Shown here in pieces: positions 6,017-11,262 of a DNA stretch of 11,262 bases; the first letter of the stretch is position 1; each line of letters begins with the position of its first letter. Under the pieces are notes generated by a model that saw nothing but the letters and a program-made list of their open reading frames with translations, did not search any database and had not been told where the DNA came from. The DNA comes from an uncultured Lachnospiraceae bacterium (GTDB taxonomy: Bacteria; Bacillota; Clostridia; Lachnospirales; Lachnospiraceae): NCBI GenBank assembly GCA_948441955.1, contig CAOJQZ010000076.1, positions 1 to 11,262 on the forward strand, in the 5' to 3' direction. The translations under genes and the position numbers were made by a program.

Positions 6017-6271
6017 CTAGTGGGCAGTAAAAAATGCCTCCACGCCACTTACTGCACTTTCCTCGTCCTCCCCATTGGCAACCACTGTAAAAGTAGTCCC
6101 CTTGCTAAGAGCAAGGCTCATCATCCCCATAATACTCTTTGCATTAATCTGTTTGTTCTCCATCTCAATACATACCGAGCTTGAATACTGACTTGCCTCC
6201 TGAACCAGATGTGCTACCGGACGTGAATCCATGTCCAGCTCTGACTGAATTGTGACAGTTCTCCTAACCAT
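6017..6271 (-). CDS. Crh-like HPr-family protein lacking the phosphorylatable His15
   Basis: This 84-residue protein has the HPr fold length and pattern, aligned without gaps to standard HPr numbering. The active-site segment reads LDMDSRPV: Arg17 and Pro18 are kept, but residue 15, the histidine phosphorylated by enzyme I of the sugar phosphotransferase system, is Asp. The regulatory site is intact in NAKSIMGMMSL, with Ser46 in place for HPr kinase/phosphorylase. The same pattern marks Bacillus Crh (Gln15, Ser46), a CcpA co-repressor encoded next to whiA (yvcL), as here. I therefore infer a regulator of carbon metabolism, not a sugar phosphocarrier. It follows whiA by 14 nt with AAGGAGG 9 nt before the ATG, and a terminator follows it. 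The Asp could mimic charge or merely block phosphorylation; this is not known. No gene symbol is given because orthology to crh is untested. Confidence 0.88.
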   Translation of the reverse strand: MVRRTVTIQSELDMDSRPVAHLVQEASQYSSSVCIEMENKQINAKSIMGMMSLALSKGTTFTVVANGEDEESAVSGVEAFFTAH

Positions 6272-6285
6272 ACTACTGTTCCTCC

Positions 6286-7167
6286 TTATTGTTCCCTTAA
6301 CTTCTCTGCCAGCCCACTCAACTTACGCAGACGATGATTGACACCTGACTTACCAACAGGCTCGGACATAAGGATCCCCAATTCCTTAAGTGTTGCTTCC
6401 GGATACGCAAGACGTGTACAGGCTGTATCCCTAAGTCCTACCGGAAGCTGATCCAGACCAATCGTGTCTCTGATGTATTCAATGTCCTCAACCTGTCTTA
6501 CAGCCGCGCACACTGTTTTATTAATGTTGGCTGTCTCACAATTAACCTTACGGTTTACAGAGTTGCGCATTTCCTTCAGAATCCGGACATTCTCCATCTC
6601 CATAAGTGCAACATGCGCCTCCATTACATTTAAGATATCTACAATCTGAGACCCCTCCTTCAGATAGACTACATAAGACTTTTTGCGGATCACCGTTTTA
6701 GCATCCAGCCCGAAACTATTAATCATACCCCTTAGATATTCCGCCTGCTCCTTTCTGCCGCAGACAATCTCAAAATGATAAGATTTGTCCGGATTGCTCA
6801 TAGAACCTGATGTAATGAATGCTCCTCTTATATATGCCCTCTTACAGCACATGGCCTGAACAATGGCATTTTTTACTGCCAGAAGCTCATCCCCCTTCCA
6901 GAATAGAAAAAAACTCTCGCTTCCTTTTGCCATGTTCCTCCGAATTGAAATATCAGTTCTTATATTAAATGTTTTTCTCATTAATGTAAAGCATTTTCTT
7001 GTAACCTGAAAATTTTCCGAACGGAACCTTAAAATACAAATTCCGTTTTTGTCCTCAGAAAACTCTCCGCACATATGCATCATCGCCGACAGCTCGGCCA
7101 GGTCGCAATGTCTTGCCGCATTATCATGCATCAGTAATTCTTCTCTTATTTTTCCTGAAAATGACAT
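6286..7167 (-). CDS. whiA: WhiA-family DNA-binding regulator
   Basis: This is a 293-residue WhiA, a family pairing an N-terminal LAGLIDADG-endonuclease-like domain, without nuclease activity in studied members, with a C-terminal helix-turn-helix. The hallmark start MSFSGKIREELL is followed by ARHCDLAELSAMMHMCGEF. The central part has the paired MRKTFNI and GAFITSGSMSNPDKSYHFEIV segments, and the C-terminus has LKELGILMSEPVGKSGVNHRL as the recognition region. In actinomycetes WhiA controls sporulation division; in Bacillus it affects division and chromosome segregation. The start follows the rapZ stop by 9 nt, behind a modest AAGGTAGGA site, so it is co-expressed with rapZ and murB. All domains look complete. 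Confidence 0.95.
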   Translation of the reverse strand: MSFSGKIREELLMHDNAARHCDLAELSAMMHMCGEFSEDKNGICILRFRSENFQVTRKCFTLMRKTFNIRTDISIRRNMAKGSESFFLFWKGDELLAVKNAIVQAMCCKRAYIRGAFITSGSMSNPDKSYHFEIVCGRKEQAEYLRGMINSFGLDAKTVIRKKSYVVYLKEGSQIVDILNVMEAHVALMEMENVRILKEMRNSVNRKVNCETANINKTVCAAVRQVEDIEYIRDTIGLDQLPVGLRDTACTRLAYPEATLKELGILMSEPVGKSGVNHRLRKLSGLAEKLREQ

Positions 7168-7176
7168 GGTATATTC

Positions 7177-8058
7177 CTACCTTGCTTTTGTGATTGCATC
7201 TTTTCCAATGTCACGGTGTTCAATTCTTACACCATAATTCTCCGTACGCTCCAATGCTTCATAGAGTTTATTGGCTAAGGTCACAGAACGATGTTTTCCT
7301 CCGGTGCATCCGATTCCAATAACCAGCTGTGTTTTTCCTTCTGCAATATAATTAGGAATCAGAAATTCAATCATATCTGTAAGCTGTTTTAAGAAAAAAA
7401 CAGCCTTTTCATTTTCCATAACGTAATTTCTGACTTCCGGATCATTTCCACTTAGCGGGCGCAGCTCTTCTAAATAATATGGATTTGGCAGAAAACGCAC
7501 GTCAAACACAAGATCCGCATCACTTGGTATTCCATACTTAAAACCAAAAGACAGCACTGTAATATAAAGATTCTTGTACTCTTTATTCTGTACAAAAATC
7601 TTATTCAGCTCACGTTTAAGCTCTCTTGTAAGCATATGACTGGTATCAACTAAATAGTCCGCTTTTCTCTTAAGAAATCTCAGCCTTTCCCTTTCCTTTA
7701 CGATTCCTCTGTCAACCCGTCCGCTGCTGCCTGTCAGAGGATGGAACCTTCTCGTTTCCTTATATCTCTTAATAAGCACGTCATCACTGGATTCCAAATA
7801 TAATATTTCATATTTTACAGCCCCAGCGTCCAGATCTCCAAGCACACTCTCTAATTCCTCAAAGCTGTGGCCGCTTCTAATATCCACACCAAGAGCCGCC
7901 TTATTCATCTCTGTACCCGGGACGACAAATAATTCCGCAAGCTTGGGAATCAACGGAACCGGAAGATTATCCACACAAAAATATCCCATATCCTCCAACA
8001 TCTTAAGTGCAGTACTTTTTCCTGCGCCCGACATTCCCGTAACGATTACAAACCTCAT
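7177..8058 (-). CDS. rapZ: RapZ/YvcJ-family nucleotide-binding protein
   Basis: This is a 293-residue P-loop protein of the RapZ (YhbJ/YvcJ) family. The N-terminus holds the Walker A motif GMSGAGKS at residues 8-15, within the family signature running to DMGYFCVDNLP. The C-terminal domain has VFDVRFLPNPYYLEELRPLSG, and GCTGGKHRS at about 250-258. In E. coli RapZ is an RNA-binding adaptor that directs RNase E to the sRNA GlmZ and so tunes GlmS, an amino-sugar enzyme. Bacillus YvcJ hydrolyses GTP and affects competence. No E. coli-type GlmZ is expected in Clostridia, so the role here probably differs. Its ATG begins one base after the murB stop (TAG-G-ATG), implying coupled translation, and whiA follows at once. 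The usual neighbour yvcK is not between rapZ and whiA. Confidence 0.94.
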   Translation of the reverse strand: MRFVIVTGMSGAGKSTALKMLEDMGYFCVDNLPVPLIPKLAELFVVPGTEMNKAALGVDIRSGHSFEELESVLGDLDAGAVKYEILYLESSDDVLIKRYKETRRFHPLTGSSGRVDRGIVKERERLRFLKRKADYLVDTSHMLTRELKRELNKIFVQNKEYKNLYITVLSFGFKYGIPSDADLVFDVRFLPNPYYLEELRPLSGNDPEVRNYVMENEKAVFFLKQLTDMIEFLIPNYIAEGKTQLVIGIGCTGGKHRSVTLANKLYEALERTENYGVRIEHRDIGKDAITKAR

Positions 8059-8059
8059 C

Positions 8060-8971
8060 CTAAAATTCTCCTAGTCTTCGCACTTCCGGTTCAAGAGCTA
8101 CTCCAAACCTTTCTTCCACGCGTGCAGATATCTGCTTCATAAGCTCCAGAATTTCTTTACTGGAAGCATTTTCCCTGTTGATTACAAATCCGCAGTGCTT
8201 TTCTGATACCTGGGCGCCTCCTACCTGAAAACCTCTTAAGCCTGCATCCTCTATCAGCTTTCCCGCAAAGTATCCTTCCGGTCTTTTGAAAGTGCTCCCG
8301 GCGCTGGGATATTCCAGAGGCTGCCTGGATACCCTTTTCTGCCGCAGTTCTTCCATACGCTCTTTGATATCCTCTTTATTTCCCTCCGAAAGTGTAATAA
8401 CAGCCTCCAGGACAACGTAACCTTTCTGTGCAATTATACTGGTTCTGTATCCAAACTCCATCTCATCTGGTGATAATGTAAGGAATTCTTTCTCCGGTGT
8501 AAGCACATGCACCTCTGAAAGAACATCCTTCATCTCCCCTCCATAAGCGCCTGCATTCATTACACATGCTCCGCCAAGAGTCCCCGGAATACCGGCGGCA
8601 AATTCAAAGCCGGTAAGACCCGCATCCAACGCTCTGCCGGCAATCTTTGACAGAAGGGCGCCGGCCTGCGCCTTTATCTGATTCCCGCAGACACAAACCT
8701 CACTCATTGATTTACAAATCTGAATAACCGTCCCTCTGTATCCTGTATCTGAAACCAGAAGATTACTTCCGTTTCCTATAATATAGTATGGTTCACGAAT
8801 ATCCTTTAAAACAGAAATCAGCTCCTTAAGCTCCTCCTTCGTCTCCGGAGCCACAAAATAATCCGCGGGCCCTCCCGTGCGGAATGTAGTGTGCCGGTTC
8901 ATTGGTTCATTCACTTTCACTCTGTCTTCTGATACAATTTTCGTAAGCCTTTCATAAAAATCCTGCTTCAT
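8060..8971 (-). CDS. murB: UDP-N-acetylenolpyruvoylglucosamine reductase
   Basis: This 303-residue cytoplasmic FAD enzyme uses NADPH to reduce UDP-GlcNAc-enolpyruvate to UDP-MurNAc, the second committed step of peptidoglycan precursor synthesis. FAD-domain motifs are HTTFRTGGPA (27-36), IIGNGSNLL (64-72) and FAAGIPGTLGGACVMNAGAYGGE (124-146). The catalytic set is in place: Arg176 in GYRTS, Ser226 in SAGSTFK and Glu296 in LEPEVR. It lacks the extra loop of E. coli-type enzymes and fits the shorter type II form common in Gram-positives. The frame extends to a TTG at 8983, but that TTG abuts the GGAG (8981-8978) that is the ribosome site for the ATG at 8971, 6 nt away, so the ATG is chosen. It is first in the operon, with a ~145-nt structured leader. 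Confidence 0.95.
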   Translation of the reverse strand: MKQDFYERLTKIVSEDRVKVNEPMNRHTTFRTGGPADYFVAPETKEELKELISVLKDIREPYYIIGNGSNLLVSDTGYRGTVIQICKSMSEVCVCGNQIKAQAGALLSKIAGRALDAGLTGFEFAAGIPGTLGGACVMNAGAYGGEMKDVLSEVHVLTPEKEFLTLSPDEMEFGYRTSIIAQKGYVVLEAVITLSEGNKEDIKERMEELRQKRVSRQPLEYPSAGSTFKRPEGYFAGKLIEDAGLRGFQVGGAQVSEKHCGFVINRENASSKEILELMKQISARVEERFGVALEPEVRRLGEF

Positions 8972-8977
8972 GCTTAT

Positions 8978-8981
8978 CTCC
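8978..8981 (-). promoter_or_regulatory. Shine-Dalgarno site deciding the murB start
   Basis: GGAG on the minus strand lies 6 nt before the ATG at 8971. The in-frame TTG at 8983-8981 shares a base with this site, so it cannot be the start. Confidence 0.75.
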
Positions 8982-9010
8982 AATACATTGTTTTTATAAA
9001 GTATGCATTC

Positions 9011-9081
9011 TTATACCTTATCGGACGAAGTCCGTCCGCCCCGCCAGGGGCATGTATTACGGGATGCCCGGATGGGTATAA
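9011..9081 (-). other. Structured G+C-rich element in the murB operon leader
   Basis: The segment is bounded by a perfect 7-bp inverted repeat, TTATACC (9011-9017) and GGTATAA (9075-9081). Inside, about two thirds of bases are G or C, unlike the A/T-rich flanks. Three inner hairpins can form: 9022-9026 with 9030-9034 (5 bp, 3-nt loop); 9038-9042 with 9047-9051 (5 bp, 4-nt loop); and 9048-9053 with 9064-9069 (6 bp). The last two share bases and exclude each other. With the promoter at 9123-9151 it would lie about 35 nt into the murB mRNA. I do not recognise a known riboswitch. A dispersed palindromic repeat is the main alternative. Confidence 0.55.
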
Positions 9082-9122
9082 ATTCTACGCCAAATGCAAA
9101 AATCTGTGTGAACAATAAATAA

Positions 9123-9151
9123 AGTATACAATAAATCCCTCATAAATTCAA
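9123..9151 (-). promoter_or_regulatory. Sigma-A-type promoter of the murB-rapZ-whiA-HPr operon
   Basis: On the minus strand TTGAAT (9151-9146) and TATACT (9128-9123) are 17 bp apart (4/6 and 5/6 matches). The start near 9116 gives a 5' leader of about 145 nt before murB. Confidence 0.75.
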
Positions 9152-9158
9152 CGCGCTC

Positions 9159-9187
9159 TTGCAAAATCCCCTGAAATGCGTTATATT
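9159..9187 (+). promoter_or_regulatory. Sigma-A-type promoter of the CNNM/CorC-like gene
   Basis: TTGCAA (9159-9164) and TATATT (9182-9187) are separated by 17 bp (4/6 and 5/6 matches). The predicted start near 9194 leaves a ~34-nt leader with AAGGAG. It stands back to back with the murB promoter, with only 7 bp between the two -35 boxes. Confidence 0.7.
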
Positions 9188-9211
9188 AATTTCACGTATA
9201 TTTTATTTTAG

Positions 9212-9230
9212 AAGGAGTGATTTATAATTG
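9212..9230 (+). promoter_or_regulatory. Ribosome site and TTG start codon of the CNNM/CorC-like gene
   Basis: AAGGAG (9212-9217) lies 10 nt before TTG at 9228. The first in-frame ATG is about 60 codons further on, beyond the first membrane helix and SSAET motif, so TTG must be the start. Confidence 0.75.
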
Positions 9231-10511
9231 GACTCGAGTGACGCCACGCAAATTATTATATTAATTGTGCTGTTATTGTTGTCTGCCTTTTTTTCATCTG
9301 CAGAAACAGCCTTGACAACTGTAAACAAAATTCGAATCCGAACCCTTGCAGAAGAGGGGAAAAAAACTGCAAAAACTGTATTAAATGTCACAGACGATTC
9401 TGGTAAAATGTTAAGCGCCATTTTGATCGGCAATAATATTGTGAATCTGTCTGCTGCATCTCTTACCACTACTCTTGCCTATAGCTTCGGCGGCCCGTGG
9501 GTAGCGGTTGCAAGCGGAATACTGACAGTGGCAATTCTTCTTTTTGGTGAGATTACGCCAAAGACTATGGCAACGATTCATGCGGAAAAAATGTCATTGA
9601 TTTATGCTCCCATAATCAACGTATTCATGAAGGTCATGACCCCTGCTATCTGGATCATCAACGGCATGTCCCTTGGAGTATTATTTTTATTCCGCGTTGA
9701 CCCAAACGACAGAAACCGTGCTATGACAGAAACCGAGCTTCGAACCATTGTTGACGTAAGCCATGAGGACGGGGTTATAGAATCAGAAGAAAAAGAGATG
9801 ATCTATAATGTGTTTGATCTTGGGGATGCAAAAGCAAAAGACGTTATGGTTCCCCGTGTACACGTGACCTTTGCCGACGTAGAAAGCTCCTACACCGAAT
9901 TGATCGATATTTTCAAGGAAGATAAATTTACACGCCTCCCGATTTTTGAAGAGACAACAGATAATGTCATCGGTACAATCAATATGAAGGATTTGTTGTT
10001 TTTTGAAAATTCAAAGGATTTTCATGTGCGGGATATTTTGAGAGAAGCATATTTTACCTATGAGTACAAAAATATTTCCGAGCTTCTTGTAGAGATGCGT
10101 CAGGCGTCCTTTAATATCGCCATTGTATTGGATGAATACGGCGAAACTGCCGGCCTTATTACTCTTGAAGACATTCTGGAGGAAATTGTAGGGGAAATTC
10201 ATGACGAATATGATGAAAATGAAGAAGACTTTATAAAGGAAATCCATCCTTTTGAATATATTATTGAGGGCTCCATGAATCTGGATGATCTCAATGATCG
10301 CTTAAATCTTTCTCTGGAATCAGAGGACTATGATTCTCTGGGCGGCTTCATTATTGAGCACCTGGATCGTCTCCCGGAATCAGGAGACTCCGTTACGACT
10401 GAAGACGGCATAAGACTTGTTGTAGAAACACTGGATAAAAACCGCATTGAAAATGTACATGTATATCTTCCCGGACCGATTATGAAGGATTATGAGGAAG
10501 AAAATAATTAA
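9228..10511 (+). CDS. CNNM/CorC-like membrane protein with DUF21, CBS pair and CorC_HlyC domains
   Basis: This is a 427-residue inner-membrane protein often annotated as a hemolysin-family protein. Characterised relatives (CNNM, CorC, MpfA) are linked to Mg2+ export or homeostasis; haemolysis should not be assumed. The DUF21 membrane domain covers residues 1 to ~155: a first helix at 8-23 ending in the conserved SSAET, IGNNIVN at 67-73, a third hydrophobic stretch 91-107 running into FGEITPK (106-112), and another at 124-156. A two-CBS nucleotide-binding module follows (about 203-330), starting at KDVMVPR and including TRLPIFE and IVLDEYGETAGLITLEDILEEIVGEI. The CorC_HlyC domain occupies about 340-420. 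It starts with TTG. It is divergent from murB, is the only plus-strand gene, and appears to be transcribed alone, with a terminator after it. Confidence 0.93.
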   Translation: MDSSDATQIIILIVLLLLSAFFSSAETALTTVNKIRIRTLAEEGKKTAKTVLNVTDDSGKMLSAILIGNNIVNLSAASLTTTLAYSFGGPWVAVASGILTVAILLFGEITPKTMATIHAEKMSLIYAPIINVFMKVMTPAIWIINGMSLGVLFLFRVDPNDRNRAMTETELRTIVDVSHEDGVIESEEKEMIYNVFDLGDAKAKDVMVPRVHVTFADVESSYTELIDIFKEDKFTRLPIFEETTDNVIGTINMKDLLFFENSKDFHVRDILREAYFTYEYKNISELLVEMRQASFNIAIVLDEYGETAGLITLEDILEEIVGEIHDEYDENEEDFIKEIHPFEYIIEGSMNLDDLNDRLNLSLESEDYDSLGGFIIEHLDRLPESGDSVTTEDGIRLVVETLDKNRIENVHVYLPGPIMKDYEEENN

Positions 10512-10527
10512 AATACACAAAAACAGG

Positions 10528-10573
10528 AAGGGAATTCTGAATCGCCGCAGCGCATTTCAAGAACTCCCTTTTT
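10528..10573 (+). terminator. Rho-independent terminator after the CNNM/CorC-like gene
   Basis: The arms AAGGGAATTCTGAA (10528-10541) and TTCAAGAACTCCCTT (10556-10570) pair with one mismatch and one bulge, and are followed by U residues on the plus strand. The 14-nt loop carries a small GC hairpin. The convergent amidase gene ends at 10607 without its own evident hairpin, so this stem may act in both directions, but the minus-strand U-run is displaced by several bases. Confidence 0.75.
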
Positions 10574-10606
10574 ATATGAACTGTGCTTCATCTGCAGGAA
10601 AACCTG

Positions 10607-11262
10607 TCAGCTTACGATTACTGTCTGATAGCCCGCCTGTTTAAGCTTCTGCTCCAGCGATACTGCTTCCTCCAAATCACTGTAGCCGCCTGCCTGTACC
10701 CGGATATACGGCCCGGAATCATCAATAAATGCCGGAAAATCCTGTTCCAACAGTTCGTCAAGCATTCGTCTGGCATTATTCCAGTTTCTAAATGAACCTG
10801 TCTGCACCCTGTAATATGCTTCCTGCACTACCCCTGCACTATTCAGAGTATCCAGAATGCCTCTCGCGATTGCCTGTGCAATATCGTCAAAGTGACTGTC
10901 AAACAGCTGATTATCCACATCAGAATTAATAAAGCCTGCCTCCACGAGAACTGCAGGCATCTTCGTTCTTTTGAGTACTACAAGATTCGGACGTTCCTTT
11001 ACCCCAAGATTAACAAAGCCGACTGCTTCTAACTGCTCATTGATATTCTGTGCCATCTCATATTTGATTCCTGAAAAATCATAAACAAGAGTCTCAACTC
11101 CCGATACTTCGTTATCTGTAGGAAACGAATTCCTGTGAATGGAGACAAAAAAGTCTACCCCCGCATTATTGGCCTCCATCGCTTTTTCATAAGGCGATTC
11201 ATATACATCTGTTGTTCTTGTATATTCTACGTCAATTCCATTGTTCTGTAATATTTCTCCAA
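10607..11262 (-). CDS. N-acetylmuramoyl-L-alanine amidase (Amidase_3) with C-terminal SPOR domain (partial)
   Basis: The frame stays open to the right edge; about 218 C-terminal codons are seen, and the N-terminus with the first zinc ligands lies outside. The enzyme cuts the amide bond between muramic acid and the stem peptide in peptidoglycan, outside the membrane. Visible Amidase_3 motifs are VEYTRTTD, ANNAGVDFFVSIHRNS with a zinc-binding His, VKERPNLVVLKRTKMPAVLVE with the catalytic Glu, then AGFINS. The last ~70 residues form a SPOR peptidoglycan-binding domain with its two RVQ-type strands: YYRVQTGSF near its start and YIRVQAGGY further on. An internal Met at 11179 precedes EANNAG and is not the start, because the family motif continues upstream of it. 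CwlC/CwlD-like amidases with sporulation or division roles are the nearest comparison; which applies is unknown. Confidence 0.92.
   Translation of the reverse strand, partial: GEILQNNGIDVEYTRTTDVYESPYEKAMEANNAGVDFFVSIHRNSFPTDNEVSGVETLVYDFSGIKYEMAQNINEQLEAVGFVNLGVKERPNLVVLKRTKMPAVLVEAGFINSDVDNQLFDSHFDDIAQAIARGILDTLNSAGVVQEAYYRVQTGSFRNWNNARRMLDELLEQDFPAFIDDSGPYIRVQAGGYSDLEEAVSLEQKLKQAGYQTVIVS

Noticed and set aside
8972..8983. TTG start giving MurB four extra residues
   Set aside because: The TTG abuts the GGAG that serves the ATG at 8971, and no separate ribosome site lies before it.
9038..9053. Resemblance of CCGCCAGGGGCA to the 3' conserved part of the ZTP riboswitch on the plus strand
   Set aside because: The 5' conserved half is absent, the plus-strand promoter lies downstream of the element, and the match is short.
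9203..9469. Minus-strand open frame opposite the start of the CNNM/CorC-like gene
   Set aside because: It is antisense to a conserved membrane domain, and its hydrophobic look mirrors that gene.
11177..11179. ATG at 11179 as the start of the amidase
   Set aside because: The open frame continues upstream to the window edge and encodes the family motif VEYTRTTD, so this Met is internal and the gene is truncated by the window.
1..11262. Mobile elements, phage genes, CRISPR arrays or toxin-antitoxin pairs
   Set aside because: No transposase, integrase, terminal repeats, spacer-repeat pattern or small toxin-like pairs were seen on reading both strands.

Overview
The window looks like chromosomal DNA from a Gram-positive, low-to-medium G+C anaerobe of the Clostridia, most likely Lachnospiraceae-like. 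This is inferred from the murB-rapZ-whiA-HPr gene order, the strong AGGAGG-type ribosome binding sites, the lipoprotein binding-protein transporter, a tRNA without an encoded CCA end, and U-tract terminators. I see no phage, transposon, CRISPR array or toxin-antitoxin genes. Nearly everything is on the minus strand; the one plus-strand gene lies at 9228-10511.

Layout, right to left along the minus strand. (1) 10607-11262: C-terminal part of a cell-wall amidase with a SPOR domain, running off the right edge and convergent with a CNNM/CorC-like membrane protein (9228-10511, plus strand). (2) 8984-9227: a divergent control region with two back-to-back sigma-A-type promoters and a G+C-rich, foldable element in the murB leader. 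(3) 8971-6017: the tight operon murB-rapZ-whiA-HPr paralogue, closed by a hairpin terminator at 5968-5994. The HPr paralogue has Asp at position 15 instead of the phosphorylated His but keeps Ser46, so it resembles Bacillus Crh, whose gene holds the same place next to whiA. (4) 5941-3813: a diacylglycerol-kinase-like lipid kinase overlapping (ATGA) a PLP-dependent 2,3-diaminopropionate ammonia-lyase. (5) 3781-3597: tRNA-Glu(CTC) with its own promoter and terminator. (6) 3547-1831: an operon of an ArsC/Spx-like thioredoxin-fold protein, a C_GCAxxG_C_C redox protein and an AraC-family regulator, with an extended -10 promoter and a terminator. (7) 1632-1: a sugar-type ABC transporter, with a lipoprotein binding protein followed by the first 71 codons of a MalF-like permease.

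The most interesting non-coding signal is upstream of the transporter. Three copies of TTTTnACAAA start at 1722, 1743 and 1764, exactly 21 bp apart, and a degenerate fourth copy lies in register at 1701. They sit just upstream of a perfect TATAAT with a poor -35. This is the spacing expected of AraC-family half-sites, and the AraC-family gene lies immediately upstream. The second is the murB leader: a 71-bp segment closed by a 7-bp inverted repeat and containing hairpins that cannot form together. The third is the Crh-like HPr with D15/S46. All functions are inferred from sequence motifs and gene order by eye; no database search was run.
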